Part shown: piece after piece, positions 18,980-27,787 of the stretch | Numbering within the stretch: position 1 is the first letter of the stretch | Layout of the letters: every line of letters begins with the position of its first letter | Assembly: GCF_007922615.2 (NCBI RefSeq) | Contig: NZ_CP042301.2 | Location: 3,890,001-3,954,000 of the forward strand | Direction of reading: 5' to 3' | Source: Nitratireductor mangrovi | GTDB lineage: Bacteria; Pseudomonadota; Alphaproteobacteria; Rhizobiales; Rhizobiaceae | Length of the DNA: 64,000 bases | Notes under the pieces: model-generated | Databases searched by the model: none | Seen by the model: only the letters and a program-made list of their open reading frames with translations | What the model was told of the DNA's origin: nothing | Translations under genes and position numbers: made by a program

Positions 18980-20068
18980 ATGAAGCGCAGGGACTTTCTG
19001 AAAAATGCCGCACTGGGCGGAGCCGCGACCGCTGCACTTGCGACACCGGCCATCGCCCAGGACAAGCGCGAATGGAAGATGGTGACGGCGTGGCCGAAGA
19101 ACCTTCCCGGACCGGGCGTTGCCGCGCAGATGCTGGCCGACCGCATCACCACGCTTTCGGGTGGCCGCATCGAGGTCAAGCTCTACGCCGCAGGCGAGCT
19201 GGTGCCCGGCAACGGTGTCTTCGACGCCGTCTCGGAAGGGACGGCCGAACTCTACCATGCCGTGCCGGCCTACTGGGGCTCGAAGTCGAAAGGCATCCTG
19301 CTGTTCGGCTCGCAGCCCTTCGGGCTTCGCGCCGACGAGCAGTTCGGCTGGCTTGCCCATGGCGGCGGCCAGGCGCTGTACGACGAGATCTATGCCCGCT
19401 TCGGCCTGAAGCCGTTCCTGTGCGGCAATTCCGGTCCGCAATGGCAGGGCTGGTTCCGCGGCGAGATCAATTCGGTCGATGACCTGAAGGGGCTGCGCTT
19501 CCGCACCACCGGTCTGGCGTCGGAGATGTGCGCCAGGATCGGCATGGCCGTACAGGCGATGGGCGGCCGAGACATGTTCCAGGCCCTGCAGTCGGGCGCC
19601 CTCGACGCCGGCGAGTTCATCGGCCCGTGGACCGACAGCGCGCTGGGCTTCCAGCAGGTCGCCAAGAACTACTACTGGCCGGGCGTCGGCGAGCCCTCCT
19701 CGGCCGAGGAATGCGCGGTCAACGCCAAGGTCTATGAGGAGCTGCCGGACGACCTGAAGGCCGCGGTCTCGCTCGCCTGCGAGAGCCTCTACAACCCGGT
19801 CTGGACCGAATACACCACCAAGCATGCGCTCGCGCTGGAGAAGCTGGTCGCCGAGGAGGGCGTGCAGGTGAAGAAGCTGCCGGACGACGTCATTGTCGCG
19901 CTCGGCAACGCCGCCGGCGAGGTCATGGCCGAACTCCGCGAAAGCGACGACGAACTGGTACGCCGCATCGTCGAAAGCTTCCTCGCCTACCGTAAGTCGG
20001 TAGCCGGCTATATGGTCTATGCCGACAATGGGCAGATGAACGCCCGCGCCATGGACTATAACTACTGA
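18980..20068 (+). CDS. TRAP transporter substrate-binding protein, Tat-exported, TakP-like
   Basis: The 362-residue DctP-type protein begins at the ATG at 18980, after AGGAGAA. Its leader MKRRDFLKNAALGGAATAAL has the twin-arginine motif RRDFLK, so it is probably exported folded. AGELVPG, EGTAELYHA, GPQWQGWFRGEIN and ARIGMAVQAMGGRDMFQAL resemble TakP-type alpha-keto-acid receptors. It captures an organic acid in the periplasm for the DctQ/DctM pair downstream. Its place right after hutU hints at a substrate linked to histidine breakdown, but family similarity points to 2-oxo acids; the ligand is unknown. Confidence 0.88.
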   Translation: MKRRDFLKNAALGGAATAALATPAIAQDKREWKMVTAWPKNLPGPGVAAQMLADRITTLSGGRIEVKLYAAGELVPGNGVFDAVSEGTAELYHAVPAYWGSKSKGILLFGSQPFGLRADEQFGWLAHGGGQALYDEIYARFGLKPFLCGNSGPQWQGWFRGEINSVDDLKGLRFRTTGLASEMCARIGMAVQAMGGRDMFQALQSGALDAGEFIGPWTDSALGFQQVAKNYYWPGVGEPSSAEECAVNAKVYEELPDDLKAAVSLACESLYNPVWTEYTTKHALALEKLVAEEGVQVKKLPDDVIVALGNAAGEVMAELRESDDELVRRIVESFLAYRKSVAGYMVYADNGQMNARAMDYNY

Positions 20069-20075
20069 CCGGGAC

Positions 20076-20101
20076 GGCCGGCGCGGAACCCTGCGCCGGC
20101 C
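20076..20101 (+). other. Intercistronic hairpin between TRAP binding protein and permease genes
   Basis: GGCCGGCGC and GCGCCGGCC form a 9-bp stem around an 8-base loop, eight bases after the stop codon. No T-run follows, so it likely stabilises the upstream mRNA or gives partial termination, keeping the binding protein more abundant than the permease. Confidence 0.6.
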
Positions 20102-20122
20102 ACCCACATCGCGGGGGACGGA

Positions 20123-20626
20123 ATGAACACGCTCGCCGAGCGGCTCGACAGCGTGAACCGAGCGGTCGGCGACATCGTGCGCTGGTGCGCGATTCTGATG
20201 GTGCTGGTGCAGTTCGGCATCGTCGTCTTGCGCTACGTCTTCGGCGTCAGCTTCATCGCGCTCAACGAAAGCGTGCTTTACCTGCACGCGACCCTGTTCA
20301 TGCTCGGCGCCGGCTATACTTTGCTCGTTGACGGCCATGTCAGGGTCGACATCTTCTACGCCAAGGCGAGCCGGCGCCGGCAGTCGGCGATCGACCTTTT
20401 CGGACATCTCTTCCTGCTGCTGCCGTCGATGACCGTGCTGCTCCTGTGGTCATGGCCCTCGGTGCGCAATTCCTGGGCAATTCTGGAAGGGCCGATCTCG
20501 GTCGGCGGCATCCCGGCTTCGTTCCTCCTGAAGTCGCTGATACCGGCCTTCTGCGTGCTGCTCATCATCCAGTCCGTGGCTTGCCTGCTGCGCGACGTGG
20601 TACGCCTGCGCGAGGCCCGCGCGTGA
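20123..20626 (+). CDS. dctQ: TRAP transporter small permease (DctQ)
   Basis: The 167-residue protein has four hydrophobic segments (about residues 20-40, 54-74, 94-114 and 133-155), as expected for DctQ. Its start follows GGGGGACGGA. The stop overlaps the dctM GTG start (GTGA). It forms the sodium-driven membrane complex with DctM. Confidence 0.9.
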   Translation: MNTLAERLDSVNRAVGDIVRWCAILMVLVQFGIVVLRYVFGVSFIALNESVLYLHATLFMLGAGYTLLVDGHVRVDIFYAKASRRRQSAIDLFGHLFLLLPSMTVLLLWSWPSVRNSWAILEGPISVGGIPASFLLKSLIPAFCVLLIIQSVACLLRDVVRLREARA

Positions 20627-22173
20627 GCCTTTATCTCGACCTCCTGATGTTCGCGGCGCTGATCGGCTGCATCCTGATCGGCTTTCCGGTGTCGTTTTCG
20701 ATCGCCGGCGTGGCGACCGCCTTCGCCTTTCTCGGCTGGCTCAGCGGCGTCATGGACATCACCCTGCTCGGTGCGCTCGGCCAGCGCGTCTTCGGCGTCC
20801 TGACCAACGATGTGCTGATCGCCATCCCGCTTTTCGTGCTGATGGGCGTGGTGCTGGAACGCAGCCGGGTCGCCGAGGAACTGCTGGAGACGATGGGCCG
20901 CCTGTTCGGCGGGCTGCGCGGCGGCCTCGGCGTCTCGGTCGTCCTGGTCGGCGCGCTGCTGGCCGCCTCGACCGGCATCGTCGGCGCCACCGTCATTGCC
21001 ATGGGCATGATCGCGCTGCCGACCATGCTCAGGAACGGCTACGACCCAAGACTCGCCTCCGGCGTCGTCTGCACCGCCGGCACGCTCGGTCAGATCATCC
21101 CGCCCTCGACGCTGCTCATCATCCTTTCCGACGTGATGTCGAACGCCTACCAGCAGGCACAGTTCGAGCAGGGCAAGTTTACCGTCGAGACCATCTCGGT
21201 GGGTCAGACCTTCGCCGCGGCGCTGCTGCCGGGGTTGACGCTGGTGGCGATCTACATCGCCTATGTGCTGGTCCGTGCCCTGCTTGTGCCGGACGACGCC
21301 CCGGCCTCCGACACCTCCGAGCCGCGCCCAAATCTGCGCGAGGTCGCCGGCGCCATCGTTCCGCCGGTCCTGCTCATCGTCGCCGTTCTCGGCGCCATCC
21401 TCGGCGGCGTTGCCACCCCCTCCGAGGCGGCCTCGGTCGGCGCGGTCGGTGCGGTTCTGATGGCCGGGCACCGCAACGGCGTTTCGCCGCGGCTGATCTT
21501 CCTCGGCGCCGGCGCGCTCTTGTTGCTGGCGGTCGCCGCCGGTGCGGCGCCGGTCAGGCTGCAGCGCAGCGATGTCACTGCGCTCGGCTGGGCCCAGGGC
21601 ATCGCCTATGCCGGCCTCGCCCTCCTCGGCATCGCCGCCATCCTGGCTTCTCTCCTTCGCATTGCGCGCTCCGGGATGCTGAAACCTGCGCTCACCTCGA
21701 CCATGACGGTGACGGCGATGATCTTCGCTACCATCCTGACCGCGAGCATCTTTTCGCTGGTCTTCGTCGGGTTGGGTGGCGAAGAACGCATCGAGCAGAT
21801 CCTGACCGCGATGCCAGGCGGACCGACCGGAGCGCTGATCTTCTGCATGGCGCTGGTCTTCGTGCTCGGCTTCTTCCTCGACTTCGTCGAGATCACCGTG
21901 ATCCTGCTGCCGCTGATCGTGCCCGTGCTGATCCTGATGGGACACGACCCGGTATGGCTGGCGATCCTGCTCGCCATCAACCTCCAGACCTCGTTCCTGA
22001 CGCCGCCTTTCGGTTTCTCGCTGTTCTATCTGCGCGGGGCGGCACCGCCGGAGATCACCACCGGCCACATCTATGCCGGCGTGGCGCCCTTCATCCTTTT
22101 GCAGATCGTCGGCGTTGCGGTGATCTGGCTACTGCCCGGCATCGCAACCTGGCTGCCCGCCATCATCTTCTGA
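20623..22173 (+). CDS. dctM: TRAP transporter large permease (DctM)
   Basis: The GTG at 20623 overlaps the dctQ stop and gives a 516-residue protein. The usual DctM length is about 430; here an extra block of some 80 residues with further hydrophobic helices sits in the middle (about residues 215-390), as in the longer TRAP-T subtype. Family motifs seen include LGQIIPPSTLLIILSDVMSN and FGFSLFYLRGAAPPEI. It is the translocating subunit. The gene ends three bases before the convergent aldo/keto reductase stop. Confidence 0.9.
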   Translation: MSLYLDLLMFAALIGCILIGFPVSFSIAGVATAFAFLGWLSGVMDITLLGALGQRVFGVLTNDVLIAIPLFVLMGVVLERSRVAEELLETMGRLFGGLRGGLGVSVVLVGALLAASTGIVGATVIAMGMIALPTMLRNGYDPRLASGVVCTAGTLGQIIPPSTLLIILSDVMSNAYQQAQFEQGKFTVETISVGQTFAAALLPGLTLVAIYIAYVLVRALLVPDDAPASDTSEPRPNLREVAGAIVPPVLLIVAVLGAILGGVATPSEAASVGAVGAVLMAGHRNGVSPRLIFLGAGALLLLAVAAGAAPVRLQRSDVTALGWAQGIAYAGLALLGIAAILASLLRIARSGMLKPALTSTMTVTAMIFATILTASIFSLVFVGLGGEERIEQILTAMPGGPTGALIFCMALVFVLGFFLDFVEITVILLPLIVPVLILMGHDPVWLAILLAINLQTSFLTPPFGFSLFYLRGAAPPEITTGHIYAGVAPFILLQIVGVAVIWLLPGIATWLPAIIF

Positions 22174-22176
22174 TGC

Positions 22177-23223
22177 CTACTTGCGCGGCGGCCCCTTGCG
22201 CTCGGCCGACGCCGCCCAGAGATTGACGTTGGCGTCATGCGCGTGGCGGTCGATCGCCGACAGTTCGGCGTCGGTGAAGTCCAGCCCGGCCAGCGCTCCG
22301 ACGCAGTTCTCGACCTGCTCCGGTCGGCTGGCGCCGATCAGTGCCGAGGTCACTTGACCGCCACGCAGCACCCAGGCGATCGCCATCTGGGCCAGGGTCT
22401 GGCCGCGTTTTTCGGCAATCTCGTTGAGGGCGCGAATGTTGGCGAGGGTGCCTTCGTTGAGGAAGGACTGGCGCAGCGACTTGCCCTGCGTGGCGCGGCT
22501 ACCCTCGGGAACGCCGTCGAGATATTTCGCCGTCAGCATGCCCTGGGCCAGCGGCGAGAACACGATCGAGCCGATGCCGAGATCGTCGAGCGTGTCGAGC
22601 AGCCCGTCCTCCTCGATCCAGCGGTTGATCATCGAATAGCTCGGCTGGTGGATCAGGCAGGGCGTACCGAGGTCACGCAGGATCGCGGCCGCCTCGGCAG
22701 TACGTTGCGAATTGTAGGAGGAAATGCCGGCGTAAAGCGCCCGCCCCGAACGGACCGCCTGATCGAGCGCCATCATGGTCTCTTCCAGCGGGGTGTCCGG
22801 GTCGAAACGGTGCGAGTAGAAGATGTCGACGTAATCGAGGCCGAGCCGGTTCAGGCTCTGGTCGAGCGAGGCGAGCAGATATTTGCGGCTGCCCCATTCG
22901 CCGTAAGGGCCAGGCCACATGTCGTAGCCTGCCTTGGTCGAGATAATCAGCTGGTCGCGGAAGCCGGCGAAATCGGTGCGCAGGATCTCGCCGAAAGCGG
23001 TTTCGGCAGAGCCCGGCGGCGGGCCGTAATTGTTGGCAAGGTCGAAATGGGTGATGCCGAGATCGAAGGCCTTGCGGCAGATCGCGCGCTTGGTCTCGTG
23101 CGGCGTGTCTCCGCCGAAATTGTGCCAAAGGCCAAGCGATACCGCCGGAAGCTTCAGCCCGGACCGGCCGCAGCGCCGGTAGCTCATCTTGTCGTAACGG
23201 TCGTCGGCAGGATGCCAAGCCAT
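22177..23223 (-). CDS. mgrA: Aldo/keto reductase, L-glyceraldehyde 3-phosphate reductase (YghZ type)
   Basis: The 348-residue protein starts at the ATG at 23223 after GAGGGACGAC, 48 bp inside the longest frame. It shows the AKR tetrad context (DLANNYGPPPGSAE with the Tyr, STKAGYD with the Lys, FYSHRFD with the His) and the long GLWHNFGGDTP segment of the YghZ group. E. coli YghZ reduces L-glyceraldehyde 3-phosphate and methylglyoxal with NADPH. It lies 33 bp downstream of gnd, whose reaction makes NADPH, so cotranscription is likely. Confidence 0.85.
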   Translation of the reverse strand: MAWHPADDRYDKMSYRRCGRSGLKLPAVSLGLWHNFGGDTPHETKRAICRKAFDLGITHFDLANNYGPPPGSAETAFGEILRTDFAGFRDQLIISTKAGYDMWPGPYGEWGSRKYLLASLDQSLNRLGLDYVDIFYSHRFDPDTPLEETMMALDQAVRSGRALYAGISSYNSQRTAEAAAILRDLGTPCLIHQPSYSMINRWIEEDGLLDTLDDLGIGSIVFSPLAQGMLTAKYLDGVPEGSRATQGKSLRQSFLNEGTLANIRALNEIAEKRGQTLAQMAIAWVLRGGQVTSALIGASRPEQVENCVGALAGLDFTDAELSAIDRHAHDANVNLWAASAERKGPPRK

Positions 23224-23255
23224 GTCGTCCCTCTTCGTTTCGGTAGCGGTATGGT

Positions 23256-24671
23256 TCAGACGGCCTGCCACGGCCCGTGATGCGCGCCGTCCGCGTCGAT
23301 GCGCTCGAAGCCATGCGCACCAAAGAAATCGCGCTGGGCCTGGATCAGGTTGGCCGTGCCGCGCGCCGTGCGATAGGTGTCGAAATAAGCAAGGGCAGAG
23401 GAGAGGGCCGGCACCGGAATGCCGGCCTCGGCGGCGCGGGCCACCGCGCGGCGCAAGGCAGGATGCGCCTCTGTCATCGCCTCGACGAAGCGCGGCGCGA
23501 CCAGAAGATTGGCGACCGGACCCTCGTCATAGATCTCCGCGATGGCGCCGAGGAACTGCGAGCGGATGATGCAGCCGGCACGCCATATGCGCGCCACCGT
23601 CGCCAGTGGTGTGCCCCAGGCAAATTCGCGCGACGCGGCTTCCATGACTGCGAAGCCCTGCGCATAGGCGGCAATCTTGCCGGCGAACAGCGCCAGTTCG
23701 AGATCGTCGACGATGCGGCGCTTGTCCGCCTTGGCGAAGGCCGGCGCCGGCAAACCGTATGCCGCTTCGGCCGCTTCGCGTTCCTGCTTCAGGGCCGAAA
23801 GGCTGCGCGCCGCCACCGCCGCCTCGATCGCGGTCGCGGCGACGCCGGCGCGCTGGGCCTCGATTGCCGACCAGCGTCCGGTGCCCTTCTGGCCGGCTCG
23901 GTCGAGGATGATATCGACAACGGGCGCCTGGGTTTCGGGGTCGGTCGCTGCGAGCACCTTGGCCGTGATCTCGACCAGATAGGATTCGAGCCTGCCCTTG
24001 TTCCAGGTCTCGAAAAGCCGCGCCATTTCTGGTGTCTGCAGCCCTGCACCGTCGCGGAGGATGCCGTAGATCTCGGCGATCATCTGCATGTCGGCATACT
24101 CGATGCCATTGTGGATGGTCTTGACGAAATGGCCGGCGCCATTCGGCCCGAGATGGGCGACGCAGGGTTCGTCGTCGTGGCGCGCCGCGATCGCCACCAG
24201 AATGTGCTTCAGCCGCAGCCATGACTGCGCACTGCCGCCGACCATGATCGAGGGGCCATGGCGTGCGCCTTCCTCGCCTCCGGAGACACCCATGCCGATG
24301 AACGAAAGGCCGGTGCCCTCCAGTTCCTCGAAGCGCCGCATCGTGTCGCGGAAGTTGGCATTGCCTGCATCGATCAGAATATCGTCGACCGAAAGCAGCG
24401 GCCTCAATGCCTTGATCTGCTGGTCGACCGCGGCCCCGGCCGGCACCATCAGGATAAGCGGGCGCGGCGGGCGGATGGCGGTCACAAGCTCCGCCAGCGT
24501 TTCGCAAGGAATGATGCGCTCGGCAAGCGGACCGGCGTCGGCGGCAAAGGCGTGGGTGGTTTCCGTCGTCCGGTTCCAGACCGCTATCCGGTGGCCCTTT
24601 TCGGCAATGTTGAGGGCGAGGTTGGCGCCCATGACCCCAAGCCCGATGAGGCCGATCTCCGCCTTTTCCAT
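23256..24671 (-). CDS. gnd: 6-phosphogluconate dehydrogenase (decarboxylating)
   Basis: Gnd oxidises 6-phosphogluconate to ribulose 5-phosphate and CO2 while reducing NADP+. The 471-residue length is typical of the homodimeric form. The Rossmann motif IGLIGLGVMGANLALNIAEK starts at residue 6, NRTTE follows as the NADP-phosphate contact, and GVSGGEEGARHGPSIM is the substrate signature. LGPNGAGHFVKTIHNGIEYA holds the catalytic Lys. It is followed by the YghZ-type reductase on the same strand. Confidence 0.95.
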   Translation of the reverse strand: MEKAEIGLIGLGVMGANLALNIAEKGHRIAVWNRTTETTHAFAADAGPLAERIIPCETLAELVTAIRPPRPLILMVPAGAAVDQQIKALRPLLSVDDILIDAGNANFRDTMRRFEELEGTGLSFIGMGVSGGEEGARHGPSIMVGGSAQSWLRLKHILVAIAARHDDEPCVAHLGPNGAGHFVKTIHNGIEYADMQMIAEIYGILRDGAGLQTPEMARLFETWNKGRLESYLVEITAKVLAATDPETQAPVVDIILDRAGQKGTGRWSAIEAQRAGVAATAIEAAVAARSLSALKQEREAAEAAYGLPAPAFAKADKRRIVDDLELALFAGKIAAYAQGFAVMEAASREFAWGTPLATVARIWRAGCIIRSQFLGAIAEIYDEGPVANLLVAPRFVEAMTEAHPALRRAVARAAEAGIPVPALSSALAYFDTYRTARGTANLIQAQRDFFGAHGFERIDADGAHHGPWQAV

Positions 24672-24781
24672 GATTGCGAAATTCCCGGTTTGCCGACAGC
24701 CGCGTGAACCTTATCCGTGTTGCGGCCGAATGAGTACGCCCCGACAGCGAGATTTTTCGTTGGCTGGAACGGTCTCGGTAC

Positions 24782-25648
24782 TCAGGAGCGCTTGGCCTGG
24801 CCGGCCGCGGCCCAGCCGTCGCGGATATGAGCGAAACCCTGGCGATAGACAGCCTCCGGGCTTTCGGCAAAGTCGCGCCAGACCTTGGTTGCGGCAGCGA
24901 GATCCTTCAGTCCCCGGCCGAAGGATTCGATCGTCAGCCAGCGGTCGTAGCCGGAGCCGCGGATAGCGGCAAAGGTCTCTTCCCAGGGGATGTTGCCGCG
25001 GCCGGGTACACCGCGATCGTTTTCCGAGATGTGGACATGCACGATATGGCGCAGATTGCGCTCGAAGGCGCCGATCGGGTCCTGCTCCTCGATATTGGCG
25101 TGGAACGTGTCATACATCGCCTTGATATGCGGATGGTCGATCTCGTCGAGATGGGCGCAGAGGTCGTCCATCGTGTTGACGAGGTAACATTCGAAGCGGT
25201 TCAGCGCCTCGAGCCCGACGGTGACGCCGTGCTTGCCGGCATGATCGCCGATTGTGCGTTGCGCAGCGATCGAGCGTTCGAACTCGGCCCGCGTCGGGCC
25301 TTCGCCGGAAAAATGGCCGAGCGTCGAATGCAGCGGACCCGACAGCGTGTCGGCGCCCAGCGCTGCGCTGCAATCGATCGCCCACTGCATGTACGAAGCG
25401 CCGGCTGCCCTCTCGCTACCATCAGCCGAGATCAGGTTCATTGCCGGGTCGCCCATGGCCGACACCGCGGTCCGTTCCAGTCCGATCTCGTCGAGCAGTG
25501 CGCCGAGCCTTCGGTAGTCGTCGGGCTCACCCTCGAACACCGGAATCTCGACGCCGTCATAGCCGGTCTTCTTCAGGTCGCGAAGCAACGCCTCATGCGC
25601 TGCCGTAACGTGCGTCGTCCACAGAAACAGGCAAAAGCCGACCTTCAT
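24782..25648 (-). CDS. Sugar phosphate isomerase/epimerase-family TIM-barrel protein
   Basis: The start is the ATG at 25648 after GGGGGAG, giving 288 residues (MKVGFCLFLWTTHVTAAH). It resembles the D-tagatose/D-psicose 3-epimerase and IolE-like xylose-isomerase fold. Candidate metal and catalytic ligands lie in GLEALNRFECYLVNT, YDTFHANIEEQD, VHISENDRGVPG and TIESFGR. It closes the leftward operon that begins with murQ. The substrate is unknown; a 3-epimerase, or a lyase acting on 3-keto sugars with the Gfo/Idh partner, are both possible. Confidence 0.8.
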   Translation of the reverse strand: MKVGFCLFLWTTHVTAAHEALLRDLKKTGYDGVEIPVFEGEPDDYRRLGALLDEIGLERTAVSAMGDPAMNLISADGSERAAGASYMQWAIDCSAALGADTLSGPLHSTLGHFSGEGPTRAEFERSIAAQRTIGDHAGKHGVTVGLEALNRFECYLVNTMDDLCAHLDEIDHPHIKAMYDTFHANIEEQDPIGAFERNLRHIVHVHISENDRGVPGRGNIPWEETFAAIRGSGYDRWLTIESFGRGLKDLAAATKVWRDFAESPEAVYRQGFAHIRDGWAAAGQAKRS

Positions 25649-25695
25649 CGAAATCTCCCCCAAGCCGATGAGCGCGGCCGGGCCGCGGCTCTCGT

Positions 25696-26694
25696 TCAGC
25701 GCACGGTACGGCCTTCGGCGTCGAAACGGCAAGTGCGCTCGGGATCGGGCGTGGCGAAGATGGTTTCGCCGGGTTCGGCCCGGAATTCACCAAAGATGCG
25801 CGCCGTCAGAAGGCCCGCCCTCTCGGTTTCGATATAGAGATTGGTGTCGGCGCCAAGGTGCTCGGCGTGAACAACCGTGCCCTTCCAGTCGCCCTTGTCG
25901 CGATCGACGCTGAGATGTTCCGGCCGCACGCCGACCGTCTTGACTGTTTCGCCGAGGCGCGCGCCATCGATGAAATTCATCTTGGGTGAACCGATGAAGC
26001 CGGCAACGAATTCGTTGGCCGGGTTATTGTAAAGCTCCATCGGCGGGCCGACCTGCTCGATCCGGCCCTCGTTCAAAACGACGATACGGTCGGCGAGCGT
26101 CATCGCCTCGACCTGGTCGTGGGTGACGTAAATCATCGTCGCCCTGAGACGCCTGTGCAACTGGGCGATCTCGAGCCGTGTGTTGACCCTGAGCGCCGCA
26201 TCGAGGTTCGACAGCGGCTCGTCGAACAGGAACAGTTTCGGCTCGCGTACCACTGCGCGGCCGATCGCGACGCGCTGACGCTGGCCACCCGACAACTCCG
26301 CCGGCCGGCGCTCCAGATAGGGTTCGAGCGACAGCATCGCCGAGGCGGCGTCGGTGCGCCTGGCGATCTCGGCCGCCGGCGCACCGGACTGCTTGAGCCC
26401 GAGCCCCATATTGTTGCGCACGGTCAGATGCGGATAAAGCGCGTAGGTCTGGAACACCATGGCGATGCCGCGCTTGGCAGGCGGCACCGTGTTGACCCGC
26501 GCGCCGGCTATGATGACATCGCCGGAACTTGCGTCCTCGAGGCCGGCGATGACGCGCAGGAGGGTCGACTTGCCGCAGCCGGACGGGCCTACAAAGACGA
26601 CGAATTCGCCGTCGGCAACCTCGAGGTCGATACCTTTCAGCACCTCGACCTGGCCGAAGGATTTGCGGATGTCTTCGAGCTTCAGCGCGTCCAT
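25696..26694 (-). CDS. Sugar ABC transporter ATP-binding protein (MalK/UgpC type)
   Basis: The 332-residue ATPase starts at 26694 (MDALKLEDIRKSFG); a longer frame adds 77 residues of low-complexity sequence with no family match. Walker A is GPSGCGKST, the signature is LSGGQRQRVAIGRA, Walker B is LFLFDEPLSNLD, and a C-terminal TOBE regulatory domain follows. It energises the CUT1 permease pair encoded upstream in the same operon. Confidence 0.93.
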   Translation of the reverse strand: MDALKLEDIRKSFGQVEVLKGIDLEVADGEFVVFVGPSGCGKSTLLRVIAGLEDASSGDVIIAGARVNTVPPAKRGIAMVFQTYALYPHLTVRNNMGLGLKQSGAPAAEIARRTDAASAMLSLEPYLERRPAELSGGQRQRVAIGRAVVREPKLFLFDEPLSNLDAALRVNTRLEIAQLHRRLRATMIYVTHDQVEAMTLADRIVVLNEGRIEQVGPPMELYNNPANEFVAGFIGSPKMNFIDGARLGETVKTVGVRPEHLSVDRDKGDWKGTVVHAEHLGADTNLYIETERAGLLTARIFGEFRAEPGETIFATPDPERTCRFDAEGRTVR

Positions 26695-26725
26695 GCCGTC
26701 TCTCCCACCCTCTCCTCCGGCGCTC

Positions 26726-27787
26726 TCAAAGCCGCACTGCCTTGCCGGTTCGCACGCTTTCGTCGGCGGCAAGGCAAACCCGCAGCGACTTGACCGCATC
26801 GTCCATATGGCGCGACAGGTCGATATCCTCGCGGATCGCGTTAAGCACGAAGGCCTGCTCGCGGTCACACAGCGCCTGGTGCCCGGGCTCGCCTTCCATC
26901 GACAGATGCTCGTCCGGGGAGGCAAACCGGCCGTCCGGGCCGGTTTCGGCGCGGTGTATCCGGATCACGGCTGTCTTGGTGTGGGTGTCGATGTCGTCGG
27001 ACTTGGCATTCTCGTCCATGACGATCGAAACGCAGCCGTTGGGAGAGATCACGTCCTTCACGAAAAAGGCGGTCTCGGAGATCATCGGGCCCCAGCCCGC
27101 CTCGTACCAGCCGACCGAACCGTCCTCGAACAGCACCTGCAGGTGGCCGTAATTGTACATGTCAGGGGCGATCTCGTCGGTCAGCCTCAGCCCCATGCCG
27201 CGCACCTCGACCGGCCGCGCATCGGTGATCTGGCACATGACGTCGAGATAATGCACGCCGCAATCGACGATCGGGGAAGTCGTCTGCATGAGTTGCTTGT
27301 GCGTCGCCCAGGTCGGTCCGCGCGACTGCTGGTTCAGGTTCATGCGAAAGACGTAGGGTCCGCCGAGCGCACGCGCTTCGGAAATCAGCCGCACCCATGA
27401 AGGGTGATGGCGCAGGATATAGCCGATGATGAGCTTGCGACCGTTGGCCTTTGCCGCCGCCACAACGCGCTCGGCGTCGGCGACCGAGGTCGCCAGCGGC
27501 TTTTCGACAAAGACATGGGCGCCCGCCTCCAAGGCCATGACCGCATAGTCGGCATGGCTGTCGGAATAGGTATTGATCGAGGCGAGCTCCGGTCGCAGTT
27601 CCTTCAGCGTGTCATCGAACGAAGGGCGAATGCCGTAACCCGAAAGCCCTTCAGGCAGCTCGACTTTCGAGCGGTTGACCAGCGCCACGATCTCGAAGCC
27701 GGGATTGTCGTGATAGGCCAGCGCATGGCTGCGGCCCATATTGCCGAGACCTGCCACGACGACGCGGATCGGGTTCGTTGCGTTCAC
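26726..27787 (-). CDS. Gfo/Idh/MocA-family oxidoreductase
   Basis: The 353-residue protein has an N-terminal NAD(P) fold (VVVAGLGNMGRSHALAY), the family EKP motif (HVFVEKPLATS) and the catalytic-region signature IVDCGVHYLDVM. Such enzymes oxidise or isomerise sugars at one carbon. It overlaps the upstream permease gene by four bases and lies inside the amino-sugar ABC operon, so it probably acts on the imported sugar or its intact glycoside. The exact reaction cannot be read from sequence. Confidence 0.85.
   Translation of the reverse strand: MNATNPIRVVVAGLGNMGRSHALAYHDNPGFEIVALVNRSKVELPEGLSGYGIRPSFDDTLKELRPELASINTYSDSHADYAVMALEAGAHVFVEKPLATSVADAERVVAAAKANGRKLIIGYILRHHPSWVRLISEARALGGPYVFRMNLNQQSRGPTWATHKQLMQTTSPIVDCGVHYLDVMCQITDARPVEVRGMGLRLTDEIAPDMYNYGHLQVLFEDGSVGWYEAGWGPMISETAFFVKDVISPNGCVSIVMDENAKSDDIDTHTKTAVIRIHRAETGPDGRFASPDEHLSMEGEPGHQALCDREQAFVLNAIREDIDLSRHMDDAVKSLRVCLAADESVRTGKAVRL

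Noticed and set aside
20356..22068. 570-residue minus-strand frame rich in Asp, Glu, Gln and Arg
   Set aside because: It is the antisense image of the hydrophobic DctM gene, which explains the highly charged composition.
22173..22177. Terminator expected between dctM and the convergent reductase gene
   Set aside because: Only three bases separate the stop codons and no hairpin with a T-run is visible there.
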